Source of the DNA: CAYMGM01 sp964390005
Lineage (GTDB): Bacteria; Pseudomonadota; Alphaproteobacteria; UBA9219
DNA length: 64,000 bases
Assembly (NCBI GenBank): GCA_964390005.1
Contig: CAYMGM010000002.1
Coordinates: forward strand, 186,001-250,000
Direction: 5' to 3'
Shown here: positions 34,974 to 43,700 of the stretch, in pieces
Layout: each line of letters opens with the position of its first letter
Numbering within the stretch: the stretch's first letter is position 1
Made by a program: the position numbers and the translations under genes
Notes under the pieces: model-generated
The model's input: the letters and a program-made list of their open reading frames with translations, nothing else
What the model was told of the DNA's origin: nothing
The model's database searches: none

Positions 34974-36362
34974 ATGCTGCAACAAAGCCAAGAAATCGAG
35001 GCGGCGCTGGCTTTCGCGCGCGCTATGGATTGGCCGGGCGCCATCACAACGCTGGAAAAAGCCCGCGTTGCCGATCAAGATAAAGCCGAAGCGTTTTATC
35101 ACTTGGCCGAGCTTGCCCAAAAAGCGGGCGCTTACGATGAAGCCTTGCATGCCGGAAGCCGCGCCGTCGCGTTGGCCCCGCGTAATCCACTGGCACATCT
35201 GACGCTGGGGCTGGCCCTGACATGGCTGAACCGTCATGAAGAAGCGCTGACCGCTTTTCAAGAAGCCGCCAAGCTTGAGCCGCGCATTGCCCTTTTCTGG
35301 CGCAATATCGGCCTGAGCTATCAATTTCAAAACAAAATCGACGACGCTGAAAAAGCCTTTCGAACCTATATCGCGCGCAATCACGATGCCTTTGTCGATG
35401 ACGATCCCGCGGCCCCTCTTCCTGCCGAAAGCGCCTATAGCTTGGGGTATTGGGATTTGGCTTTGTGCGATTTGCTCCGTGGCAATTTGGCGCGCGGATT
35501 CGCGCGTTTTCGGGCGCGGTTTAAAGCTGTACCGTATCTGGCGCGCCCGGCTTTGCCGCGTCCACTTTGGCAAGGCGAAGATCTGGAAGGCCAAACTATT
35601 CTTATTCATGACGAGCAAGGCTTTGGCGACAATTTGATGTTGGCCCGCTATATCCCTTTGCTTAAAGAGCGCGGCGCGCAGGTGCGTTTTGCCGTTCACA
35701 GTGCGCTTGTGCCTTTGTACGAAGGTTGGGACGCCGTGCGTGACGTAACGTCGCGCGAAGCCACGATTCCTTTGGATTTCGCCTATTTTGCTTCTCTTTT
35801 CGACTTGCCGCTTCATTTTGGCACGACGCTTGAGACCATCCCCGCCGACGGTCCTTATCTGCCTGTGCCCGGGCCAAGCGCCGCAACAGATCTTCCCGCT
35901 TTTGACGGCATGAAGATTGGCATCGCGTGGTCCGGCAGCAAAAACCATATTTATGATGCCATGCGCAGCATGCCGCTGCCCTTGTTGGCTCCCTTGTTCA
36001 AACTGCCCAACAAACGTTTCTACAGTTTCGCAAAAGACCTGCGCACGGGCGAGACCGCCTTTTTAAGCGCGCAGAAAAATGTTTTTGACCTCAGCCCTCA
36101 TTTGCACGATTTCGCCGACACAGCGCGTTTTGTTCAGCAAATGGATCTGATTATCACGTGCGATACCGCTTTGGCTCATCTGGCGGGCGGCATGGGCAAG
36201 CAAGTCTGGACGCTTTTGCCCTTTGCGCCCGACTGGCGCTGGCTTCTGTATCGGCCCGATACGCCGTGGTATCCCACCATGCGTCTTTTCCGCCAGACCA
36301 AAAGCGGCGACTGGGCCAGCGTTATCACACGTGTTGCCCACGCCATGAGCGACGCCCGATGA
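34974..36362 (+). CDS. TPR protein with GT9-like glycosyltransferase domain (first paralogue)
   Basis: The 462-residue protein has an N-terminal set of tetratricopeptide repeats (about 1-135, for example AEAFYHLAELAQKAGAYDEAL and PLAHLTLGLALTWLNRHEEAL), followed by a C-terminal GT-B-like domain. That domain shows a Gly-rich IHDEQGFGDNLMLARYIP segment and the nucleotide-sugar-site motif ITCDTALAHLAGGMG (about 395-409), then WRWL and PWYPTMRLFRQ. This architecture is common in alphaproteobacterial TPR-glycosyltransferases, thought to modify proteins or cell-surface glycans, but substrates are not known. There is no signal peptide, so it acts in the cytoplasm. Its stop overlaps the start of the second paralogue by 4 nt (ATGA). 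Confidence 0.78.
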   Translation: MLQQSQEIEAALAFARAMDWPGAITTLEKARVADQDKAEAFYHLAELAQKAGAYDEALHAGSRAVALAPRNPLAHLTLGLALTWLNRHEEALTAFQEAAKLEPRIALFWRNIGLSYQFQNKIDDAEKAFRTYIARNHDAFVDDDPAAPLPAESAYSLGYWDLALCDLLRGNLARGFARFRARFKAVPYLARPALPRPLWQGEDLEGQTILIHDEQGFGDNLMLARYIPLLKERGAQVRFAVHSALVPLYEGWDAVRDVTSREATIPLDFAYFASLFDLPLHFGTTLETIPADGPYLPVPGPSAATDLPAFDGMKIGIAWSGSKNHIYDAMRSMPLPLLAPLFKLPNKRFYSFAKDLRTGETAFLSAQKNVFDLSPHLHDFADTARFVQQMDLIITCDTALAHLAGGMGKQVWTLLPFAPDWRWLLYRPDTPWYPTMRLFRQTKSGDWASVITRVAHAMSDAR

Positions 36363-38128
36363 CAGCGCCCCTTTTTTCTCAAGCCATGGCCGCGCATCAA
36401 GCGGGCAAGATGGACGAGGCTGAAAAGCTTTATCGCGCGTTTTTAGAAACGCAGCCCCATCATCCCGACGCGCAGGCGTTGTTAGGATCGGTCCTGAGCG
36501 CCAAAGGCCATCATGACGAAGCGCTGGCGCTGATCCAGCAAGCGCTCAAGATCGACCCGAACGCGGGGCTCTTTCATTTTTACTATGGCAACGCCTTGAT
36601 GGAAGCCGGACGCCTGACCGAGAGTATCAAGGCTTTTGACAAAGCTGTTCAACTGGCCCCTGCCATGCCGGACGCGCCCTATAATCTTGGCAATGCGCTG
36701 CGCCTTTCGCAGCAGCCCGATCAGGCCAAGGCTGCCTATGCCATGGCCTTGCAGCGCGATCCGCACCATATCATGGCACGCAACAACCTCGCGCTCTTGC
36801 TGGGCGATGGCGGCGACCCGGCTTTGGCCGTTGGGCACCTGACCGTTGTCGTTCAACAAGCTCCCGGTTTTCTGGATGGGTGGTTGAACCTCTGCAACTT
36901 TGCCGAAAAAGCCGGGCTGTTCGATTTGGCTTTTCAAGCGGGCCGCCAAGCCACGGCTCTTGCCCCTGACAGCGCCCAAGCGTGGCTAGGTCTTGGCGTC
37001 GCGTTGAACCGTTTAACGCGTCATGACTTGGCGGTTGAGGCTTACAAAACAGCGCTGCACCTTCACCCCACGCGCGCGGATTTGTGGGATAATTTGGGGC
37101 AGACTTATCAATTTCAAAACAAGCTGGCCGAAGCGGAAGACGCTTACCGTCACTGCCTTGCCAGCGAAGGCCAAACATTGGACGACGCCTTTGTCCTGAC
37201 TTGCGATGAAAAAGCGTTGGGGCGGCGGCATTGGCATTTGGCGCTTCTTGAGCTGCTCAAGGGCGACCTTTTGCATGGTTTTGCGCGTTATCGCGCGCGT
37301 TTCGCCGATGTGGGCGGTCTTACGCGCCCTTCCTTTTCTGCGCAGCTTTGGCGCGGCGAGGATCTTGCGGGCCGCACCATCTTGGTCAGCGATGAACAAG
37401 GCATGGGCGATGCGCTGATGATGGCACGTTTTCTTCCTATCTTACGCCAAGCAGGCGCGCGCGTTCTTTTCCGGATTCAAAAACCGCTTGTTCCCTTTTT
37501 TCAAGGATGGGGCGGTGTCGATTGCGTTTTAAGTTACGATGATCCCCTTCCCCCCTTTGATTTTTATGCGTCGATCTTCGATCTTCCCTTTGGATTGCAT
37601 CTGACGCTTCAGACACTTTCAGGCAAACCCTATCTACCAACGCCCGCTTTAGATCAGCAACATGCGTTGCCAATAACCAGACCCAAGCGCATTGGCTTTG
37701 CTTGGGCTGGCGCGCCTTTGCATAAGCACGATAAAAAGCGCAGCCTGCCTTTGGCTTTGTTTGCGCCCCTTTTTCAAATCGACACCGCGCATTTTTATGC
37801 GCTGTGCAAAGACAAGCGTCCGGGCGACGATGATCTTCTGGCCACTTTTTCAAATGTCACTGATTTGGCGGGGCGCTTATCCGACTTCCGCGACACGGCA
37901 CAATTTGTCGCGCAAATGGATTTGATGATCACTTGCGACACCTCGTTGGCGCATTTGGCGGGTGGCATGGGAAAGAAGGTTTGGCTTTTGCTTCCCTTTG
38001 CGCCTGATTGGCGCTGGCTCTTAGACCGGGCTGACAGCCCTTGGTATGACAAGATGATGCTTTTCCGCCAAACCAAAGAAGGCGAATGGAATCCTTTGAT
38101 AGATAACGTTAAAAACCGTCTTCTCTAA
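36359..38128 (+). CDS. TPR protein with GT9-like glycosyltransferase domain (second paralogue)
   Basis: The 589-residue protein is a longer paralogue of the preceding one. About eight TPR units fill residues 1-280 (for example EKLYRAFLETQPHHPDAQ and LAVEAYKTALHLHPTRADL). The shared linker LYQFQNK-type segment and the GT domain follow, with SDEQGMGDALMMARF, ITCDTSLAHLAGGMG (about 524-538) and PWYDKMMLFRQ. I use the ATG at 36359, which overlaps the preceding stop by 4 nt; the frame is open further upstream inside the first gene. The tandem pair arose by duplication: the linker and C-terminal domains align closely, while the TPR part is expanded. An acceptor protein or glycan is unknown. Confidence 0.78.
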   Translation: MTAPLFSQAMAAHQAGKMDEAEKLYRAFLETQPHHPDAQALLGSVLSAKGHHDEALALIQQALKIDPNAGLFHFYYGNALMEAGRLTESIKAFDKAVQLAPAMPDAPYNLGNALRLSQQPDQAKAAYAMALQRDPHHIMARNNLALLLGDGGDPALAVGHLTVVVQQAPGFLDGWLNLCNFAEKAGLFDLAFQAGRQATALAPDSAQAWLGLGVALNRLTRHDLAVEAYKTALHLHPTRADLWDNLGQTYQFQNKLAEAEDAYRHCLASEGQTLDDAFVLTCDEKALGRRHWHLALLELLKGDLLHGFARYRARFADVGGLTRPSFSAQLWRGEDLAGRTILVSDEQGMGDALMMARFLPILRQAGARVLFRIQKPLVPFFQGWGGVDCVLSYDDPLPPFDFYASIFDLPFGLHLTLQTLSGKPYLPTPALDQQHALPITRPKRIGFAWAGAPLHKHDKKRSLPLALFAPLFQIDTAHFYALCKDKRPGDDDLLATFSNVTDLAGRLSDFRDTAQFVAQMDLMITCDTSLAHLAGGMGKKVWLLLPFAPDWRWLLDRADSPWYDKMMLFRQTKEGEWNPLIDNVKNRLL

Positions 38129-38153
38129 CCTATCATTCCGCGTCAGAAACAAG

Positions 38154-38182
38154 TTGTCAGAAAAAACGTGCTATTCTATCCT
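38154..38182 (+). promoter_or_regulatory. Candidate promoter upstream of the gene at 38217
   Basis: TTGTCA (38154-38159), a 17-nt spacer and TATCCT (38177-38182) form a good sigma-70-like promoter. The start codon is 35 nt after the -10 box. Confidence 0.5.
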
Positions 38183-38216
38183 AGGAGATATTTTTCCCTA
38201 ACTGATAGGTGTCAAG

Positions 38217-38657
38217 ATGAGCTTTCCTTTCAAGAACATTTTGCTTCTTCTTGTTCCCCCGGCCGCACTGGTCGCTTTTCTGTCCTATCCCACGTGGATG
38301 CCTGACGGCAGTACCGAAGAGGCGTTGCGTGAAACGCTTCTAAACGAAAAAGGCTTTCAGCTCACGGGCCTCGGCAGCGGCTATAAAACGATTGAAATCT
38401 CCTTTAACGATCCGGCTCAAGACTATCGTCACAGGCTTCTCATCTGCACAGAGGACGCGCCGAGAGGATGTGAAGACATCCACGAACAAATTGCAGGGCC
38501 TAGCGTCAAGCCTCGTATTGACAAAATCTCGTCCGGAGATGTTTCGCCCGCAGCAAAAGAGCTGACAACCTACCTGCGTGGCGCTCTTGCACGCTCAGAA
38601 CGGCCACGCGGTTTCTGGAAGACTTTGAAAACCGTCTATAGAGCCGTTATCTCCTAA
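38217..38657 (+). CDS. Small exported or membrane-anchored protein, 146 aa
   Basis: I do not recognise this protein. The N-terminus (about residues 5-24) is a hydrophobic segment following MSFPFK, which fits a signal anchor or signal peptide without a clear cleavage site. The rest is soluble and mixed alpha/beta, with two Cys (in LLICTEDAPRGCEDIHE) that could form a disulphide in the periplasm. AGGTG precedes the ATG. A promoter-like sequence lies just upstream, so it is probably monocistronic. It is convergent with the paralogue pair at 38681-40198, with a 23-nt gap between stops. Confidence 0.55.
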   Translation: MSFPFKNILLLLVPPAALVAFLSYPTWMPDGSTEEALRETLLNEKGFQLTGLGSGYKTIEISFNDPAQDYRHRLLICTEDAPRGCEDIHEQIAGPSVKPRIDKISSGDVSPAAKELTTYLRGALARSERPRGFWKTLKTVYRAVIS

Positions 38658-38680
38658 CATCTGTAAGAGACATAAGCCGA

Positions 38681-39421
38681 TCAAGAACGAGGCGCGTCCT
38701 TCTGCAGTTGCTGCCGCGCATGAAAAGCGATGGATCGCAACACAGGGTGAGGATGCTCGGTTTCGGCTTTCAGCAAAATCTTGTTTGCCTTTTTGCCGTT
38801 ATCTTTAGCATAAAGCCCCATGATACCAACCGAGCGCAGTATCGCACGCTGATAATCGAAAGCGTCTGAAGAGCTTAATGTCGCCGCCCCTTCGCGCGCA
38901 ATTTCATGCCGAGCCGAATCTGCCATAGCCTTCATCGTTTCGCACGTGACATAACGGTTCGCTTGGACAACCGTATCGACAATACGTAAGGAATCCATGC
39001 GGTCACAAAGCGGAAACGCGGGCAAGAACGATATATTGACCTCATCGTTCAGTATTCGGCTTATCTTTTCTGGCCAGATATTCGCGATGTTCTCAAGAGT
39101 CGTAAACGCGCGGCGCGATGAAGAAACGCTGGCAGAAAGCGCCGCGATCTCTGCGATCGTGCGAACGTCGGACATCGATCTTTGTTTGACGTTATCAAGA
39201 AAAAGATGCTTCATCGCCGCTGTTAATTTATGGCCTGTGCGCGCTTCCTCGCCATAATAGACAATCCACAAAGCATTATAGATTTGCGCGGCACTGGTCA
39301 CGGTGCGCGTATCGCCAATAGCGGCGGCTTGCGCGCTAGTCTCGCGAACATAATGCCCCATTTCCATCGCCTCTTGAAAGGCGGCAACTTCGCCCGCTGT
39401 CGCGCGTGAAATAACAATCAT
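38681..39421 (-). CDS. Unknown helical protein, 246 aa (second of a paralogous pair)
   Basis: I do not recognise this protein. It is predicted from composition to be mostly alpha-helical and soluble, with no signal peptide. It resembles the gene just upstream in transcription: aligned landmarks include AEIAALSASVSS against AEVTALSVSTEN and ILNDEV against ILNREM, plus a similar C-terminal helical pattern ending in Lys-rich repeats with a HPxP/HPSHH-like step. That pattern recalls HEAT-like repeats, which often mediate protein binding. AGGG precedes the ATG. The gap from the preceding stop is 18 nt, so the pair is one operon. Confidence 0.55.
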   Translation of the reverse strand: MIVISRATAGEVAAFQEAMEMGHYVRETSAQAAAIGDTRTVTSAAQIYNALWIVYYGEEARTGHKLTAAMKHLFLDNVKQRSMSDVRTIAEIAALSASVSSSRRAFTTLENIANIWPEKISRILNDEVNISFLPAFPLCDRMDSLRIVDTVVQANRYVTCETMKAMADSARHEIAREGAATLSSSDAFDYQRAILRSVGIMGLYAKDNGKKANKILLKAETEHPHPVLRSIAFHARQQLQKDAPRS

Positions 39422-39439
39422 TTCATTTAACCCTATAAA

Positions 39440-40198
39440 TTACGCCCCAATGACTAAACGGTCTTTATTAGCAAAACGCGTTTTGATTTTTTTAATGCCC
39501 TTTTCTGCTTCATCCCGAACATGGTGGCTGGGGTGATCTAGTTGATACAGGGCCAAAACACCCTGGGCCGTTTCGCCTTGATCGTAAGACTGCGCGCCCG
39601 CGCACGAAAGAGCGTCCACAAGCCTTATATGAAAGAGGGAAGAAAAGATGGGAACCATCCCGGCCTCCCGCGCCTGAATAAGCTCAACAACAGCGGTCTG
39701 CGCCAAGCTCTTTTGCACGCTTTCGTCAAGGAAAAGGCCGCTTTTTGTCAATGAAACGACCACATCCAAGGCTTCATATCGTCCTTTAAGGTCGTTTTCT
39801 CGATCGACAAGCAGAACCATCTCTCGATTTAAAATTGTCTGAGCCCAACCAGGATAGGCTTCAACAAAGGGACGCAACAATTTCTCACCGTCCTGACGGT
39901 TCTCTGTACTAACGGACAGTGCTGTGACTTCAGCCACGCATTGAAGATGATCTTGGCTAAGACTTGGCGACTGGCTGTAAAAAGCATGCCCCATCGCAGA
40001 TAAAAGAACGGAAAGATCAAAGCTCTTTTGATCAGAAACGGCCACAAAGGCTGTCCGAAGATCCGTCGCATCCTGAAGCGTCCGAGCATCCTTCTCAAGT
40101 TTAGCTCGTTCCACAGCCTCGGTAATAAAAGAATGATACTGCATAAAATCACGAAGAGCTTTTGACTCGGCCTCGGTCACGCGCGCAACAAAAGTCAT
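39440..40198 (-). CDS. Unknown helical protein, 252 aa (first of a paralogous pair)
   Basis: I do not recognise this protein. It is helical, soluble and of similar length to its downstream neighbour. The N-terminus (MTFVARVTEAESKALRDF) differs from the paralogue, while the central AEVTALSVSTEN and ILNREMVLL and the C-terminal HPSHHVRDEAEKGIKKI segments are comparable. I use the ATG at 40198 because GGAG lies nine nt before it; the upstream ATG at 40213 overlaps that ribosome binding site. rlmN lies upstream on the same strand but is transcribed towards this gene, 78 nt away, so read-through is possible. No function is proposed. Confidence 0.55.
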   Translation of the reverse strand: MTFVARVTEAESKALRDFMQYHSFITEAVERAKLEKDARTLQDATDLRTAFVAVSDQKSFDLSVLLSAMGHAFYSQSPSLSQDHLQCVAEVTALSVSTENRQDGEKLLRPFVEAYPGWAQTILNREMVLLVDRENDLKGRYEALDVVVSLTKSGLFLDESVQKSLAQTAVVELIQAREAGMVPIFSSLFHIRLVDALSCAGAQSYDQGETAQGVLALYQLDHPSHHVRDEAEKGIKKIKTRFANKDRLVIGA

Positions 40199-40276
40199 TG
40201 AATGAATCTCCATTATGAATAAATCGACGAAAGAAGCCTAAGAAAACCTGCCGGAAAAGTCGATCTTTTCCTATGG

Positions 40277-41365
40277 TTAATCTTGCCCGGCGGCTTTTTC
40301 TTCTGACGCAGCTTTTAGCTGTCCGCAAGCGGCCATGATATCGCGCCCACGTGGCGTGCGAATGGGGCTGGCATATCCAGCACGATTTAAAATCTCGCCA
40401 AACCGCTGGATACGCGCGTCATCGGCGCACTCATAAGGCGATCCCGGCCAGGGATTGTAGGGCAGCAAATTAATCTTGGCTGGAATCCCGGCCAAAAGCT
40501 TTACCAAAGCTTTGGCATCGTCGTCTGAATCGTTGACGCCTTTCAGCATGACATATTCGAACGTAATACGCCGCGCATTCTTGACGCCGGGATAAGCCCG
40601 GCAAGCCTCGAGCAACGTTTTGATCGGGTATTTGCGGTTAATCGGCATCAGGGCGCTGCGCACCTCGTCTGTCACGGCATGCAAACTGATCGCCAGCAAG
40701 ACGCCAAGCTCGGCCCCGCAACGCTCGATCATCGGCACGACCCCAGAGGTCGAAAGCGTGATCTTACGGCGGCCAATGGCGATGCCGCTTTCATCCATGA
40801 CGATTTTCAGCGCTTTGGCAACGTTATCGTAATTGTATAAAGGCTCGCCCATGCCCATCACGACGATATTGGACAATATTTTTTGTCCTTCGCTTGACGG
40901 CCACGCGCCCAGCTCATCGCGGACAAAAAGGACCTGCATGACCATCTCTGCCGCCGTCAGATCGCGCGTCAGTTTTTGCGTCCCCGTATGGCAAAAGCGG
41001 CATCCCATCGGACAACCGACCTGCGTCGAAATGCAAAGCGCACCGCGATCTTCTTCGGGAATATAAACGCACTCAACCCGCGCGCCGTCTTCCATCTCGA
41101 CCAGCCATTTGCGCGTTCCATCCGTCGATAACTGACTGCCGATAATGACGGGACGGCCAATATAAAAACGCGCGGCCAGTTTTTCACGCACTGGCTTTGC
41201 CAAATTTGTCATGCCGTCGAAAGCAAGCGCACCCCGGCAGTAAATCCACGACCAAACTTGCGCGACCCGAAAGGGCTCAAGCCCCATGTCAACGAAAGCG
41301 GCCCGCAATTCGTCCTTTGAAAGGCCGACAATGTTTTGACGCGGTAAGGCTGTTTCGTCTGTCAT
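40277..41365 (-). CDS. rlmN: Dual-specificity RNA methyltransferase RlmN
   Basis: The 362-residue radical-SAM enzyme methylates C2 of A2503 in 23S rRNA (and A37 in some tRNAs), tuning translation accuracy. The 4Fe-4S cluster cysteines are C118, C122 and C125 in GCPMGCRFCHTG; the second catalytic cysteine is in the C-terminal MAACGQL (about C347). The MGMGEPLYNYDNV and KITLSTSGVVP segments are family hallmarks. Its ATG overlaps the stop of miaB by 4 nt, so the two tRNA/rRNA-modifying genes are translationally coupled. Confidence 0.97.
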   Translation of the reverse strand: MTDETALPRQNIVGLSKDELRAAFVDMGLEPFRVAQVWSWIYCRGALAFDGMTNLAKPVREKLAARFYIGRPVIIGSQLSTDGTRKWLVEMEDGARVECVYIPEEDRGALCISTQVGCPMGCRFCHTGTQKLTRDLTAAEMVMQVLFVRDELGAWPSSEGQKILSNIVVMGMGEPLYNYDNVAKALKIVMDESGIAIGRRKITLSTSGVVPMIERCGAELGVLLAISLHAVTDEVRSALMPINRKYPIKTLLEACRAYPGVKNARRITFEYVMLKGVNDSDDDAKALVKLLAGIPAKINLLPYNPWPGSPYECADDARIQRFGEILNRAGYASPIRTPRGRDIMAACGQLKAASEEKAAGQD

Positions 41366-42708
41366 GCCGAGCGCCTTGAAACAGCTGGATCCAGAATACC
41401 GCGAACGCTTCCCAGCGTCGCTTCTGTCACCGTCAAATCAATCGCTTTACCAACAATGTCTTTGTTGCCTTCGGCGTGCACTGTTTGCATATAGGGCGTT
41501 TTGCCAAAAACAAAGCCCGGCTTTTCGCTGAGATTTTCGAACAGAACGGGAAGCGTGCGCCCGACGCAGCTTTTATTGAAGTTTTTCTGCTGGCGACGCA
41601 GCAACGCTTGAAGACGCTGCAAGCGATCGTCTTTGACATCTTCTTCGACCTGTCCGTCCATCGTTGCCGCAGGCGTGCCTGGGCGGCGGCTGTATTTAAA
41701 GGAATAAGCTTGGGCAAAACGGACATTTTTGACAAGATCCAACGTTTGCTCAAAATCTTCTTCCGTCTCTCCGGGGAAGCCGACGATAAAATCGGATGAC
41801 AGGCCGATGTCTGGGCGTGCCGCGCGCAACTTGTCGATGAGTTTAAAATAATCGTCACGCGTATGCTTACGGTTCATGCGTTCAAGAATGCTGTTCGAAC
41901 CGCTTTGAACGGGAAGATGTAAAAAAGGCATCAGCTTGGGCTCGCCGCCGTGAACCGCAATCAGATCGTCTGACATATCCGAAGGATGCGATGTCGTATA
42001 GCGAAGGCGGACAAGATCGGGAATCTGCGCCATCTCGCGAATAAGCATGGCCAGCGTCCAGTCATCTTCCCGATAGGCGTTGACGTTTTGTCCCAACAGC
42101 GTGATCTCGCGCGCCCCCATAGAAACCAGCTGGCGCGCCTCTTCCAAGATATCGTCGGGTCGCCGCGAATATTCGGCGCCGCGCGTATAGGGAACGACGC
42201 AATAAGTGCAGAAACGGTCACAACCTTCTTGAATAGTCAAAAACGCGCTGACACCAGGAAACTCATCCGGCGTCGGTAGATAATCGAACTTGGCTTCCGC
42301 GGGAAATGACGTATCCATAATGTGTGCGTGTTTTTCTTCCAACGCATCGATCATTTTTGGCAGCTGATGATAGGTCTGCGGGCCAAAAACAAGGTCGACA
42401 TATGGCGCGCGCGATTGGATTTCCTGCCCCTGCGCTTGCGCGACGCACCCTGCCACGGCAATGATGGTGTTCTGCCCCTGCTGCCGCCGCGCGAGCTGCA
42501 TATCGTGCAAACGCCCTAACTCGGAAAAGAGTTTTTCGGTCGCTTTTTCGCGAATATGACAAGTATTCAGAATGACGAGGTCGGCATCTAACGCTTGATC
42601 GGTTTCGACGTAACCGATCGCCCGAACGACATCGGCAATGCGCACGGAATCGTACACATTCATCTGACAGCCCCACGTTTTAATGTGGAATTTTTTTTCC
42701 GCCTTCAT
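41362..42708 (-). CDS. miaB: tRNA-2-methylthio-N6-dimethylallyladenosine synthase MiaB
   Basis: The 448-residue enzyme adds the methylthio group to i6A37 of tRNAs reading UNN codons. It has two iron-sulphur sites: the N-terminal domain cluster uses C14, C50 and C88, and the radical-SAM cluster uses C163, C167 and C170 in CDRFCTYCVVPY. A C-terminal TRAM domain (VGRTLPVLFE region) binds tRNA. GAGGAAA precedes the ATG. It lies downstream of plsC, a common alphaproteobacterial order, but phoH and ybeY, which usually follow, are replaced here by rlmN. Confidence 0.97.
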   Translation of the reverse strand: MKAEKKFHIKTWGCQMNVYDSVRIADVVRAIGYVETDQALDADLVILNTCHIREKATEKLFSELGRLHDMQLARRQQGQNTIIAVAGCVAQAQGQEIQSRAPYVDLVFGPQTYHQLPKMIDALEEKHAHIMDTSFPAEAKFDYLPTPDEFPGVSAFLTIQEGCDRFCTYCVVPYTRGAEYSRRPDDILEEARQLVSMGAREITLLGQNVNAYREDDWTLAMLIREMAQIPDLVRLRYTTSHPSDMSDDLIAVHGGEPKLMPFLHLPVQSGSNSILERMNRKHTRDDYFKLIDKLRAARPDIGLSSDFIVGFPGETEEDFEQTLDLVKNVRFAQAYSFKYSRRPGTPAATMDGQVEEDVKDDRLQRLQALLRRQQKNFNKSCVGRTLPVLFENLSEKPGFVFGKTPYMQTVHAEGNKDIVGKAIDLTVTEATLGSVRGILDPAVSRRSA

Positions 42709-42818
42709 CTTTTTTCCTCACTCAAGACCTTCATCGAAAAAGGCCCATTGTCTTAGCCATCAGAACCTTGTGCCAAGGACACAAGCCTCAACACGCCCCG
42801 TTGCCAAATCTGTCGTTG

Positions 42819-43655
42819 TCAAGCCACCTGATCAAGCGCCGCTTGGGTGCATACCTCGGGCCTTCCGGCCAAGGCAGCCCCAACGCCAAAGGAGACGGCA
42901 CGATGACAATCTTGCGCTAACGCCTTGCGGTCATAGCCTTCCTTAATCTGTAACGCGGGGTGAAATATCACATCGACCGCAAAATGTCCCAAACAGAAAA
43001 CAGCCCATAGGTGGCGCATCAAAGTCATATCGCCGATCCAGGCATAATAAGGGCGCAAGGTCCGCCCGGCAGGCAACCCCGAGACATTTGAAAAGACAAC
43101 GGAAACAGGCTGGACACGTGCGCAACCGCCATCTGGCAACGTGCCTTCGGCAATCGCAAAAAGGCTGCTTTTAAAAGGCAAAACCTCCATCCCGTCTGTC
43201 GACGTGCCTTCAGGAAAGAAAATCAGCCGCCAACCTTCTTCCAGCTTTTGCCGCAAAATATTGGTCTGCGATGCAGCGCGCACAGCACGCCTTTCAACAT
43301 AAAGCGTTCCGTACATTCTTGTCAGAAAGCCAAAAAGAGGCCAATGCGCGACATCGGCCTTAGCGACAAAAAGAGCGGGTACAATGGCCCCTAAAACGGG
43401 AACGTCCAGATAGGAAGCATGATTGGCGGCAAAAAGGACGGAAGGCCCCGGCTCAACCTCACCAAAGACCCGAACCTTAAACCCCAAGATTCGCACCACC
43501 ATACGGTAGATAAAGCTTTCCCAAACATAAACATTATGGCGTTTGATGGCATGGGCCACCAATTGCACGGGCAGCATGCCGAAAATCAACACCCAAAAGC
43601 CGACAAAACGGACCAAGCCTTTCAGATGTCTTTCGATCAAAAAAGCGCTGTCCAT
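42819..43655 (-). CDS. plsC: 1-acyl-sn-glycerol-3-phosphate acyltransferase
   Basis: The 278-residue membrane-associated enzyme acylates lysophosphatidate to phosphatidate in phospholipid synthesis. The acyltransferase signature HX4D is present as H79 and D84 in AANHASYLDVP, and E149 lies in FFPEGTST. An N-terminal hydrophobic helix (about 15-35) anchors it to the inner membrane. Length is typical. It is followed by miaB after 110 nt and preceded by a gene of the polysaccharide-export block, 45 nt away, on the same strand. Confidence 0.92.
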   Translation of the reverse strand: MDSAFLIERHLKGLVRFVGFWVLIFGMLPVQLVAHAIKRHNVYVWESFIYRMVVRILGFKVRVFGEVEPGPSVLFAANHASYLDVPVLGAIVPALFVAKADVAHWPLFGFLTRMYGTLYVERRAVRAASQTNILRQKLEEGWRLIFFPEGTSTDGMEVLPFKSSLFAIAEGTLPDGGCARVQPVSVVFSNVSGLPAGRTLRPYYAWIGDMTLMRHLWAVFCLGHFAVDVIFHPALQIKEGYDRKALAQDCHRAVSFGVGAALAGRPEVCTQAALDQVA

Positions 43656-43700
43656 CCCGAAAGCCTTTGCTCTTCCTTGTTTGGTTTTTCTATTGTGCGA

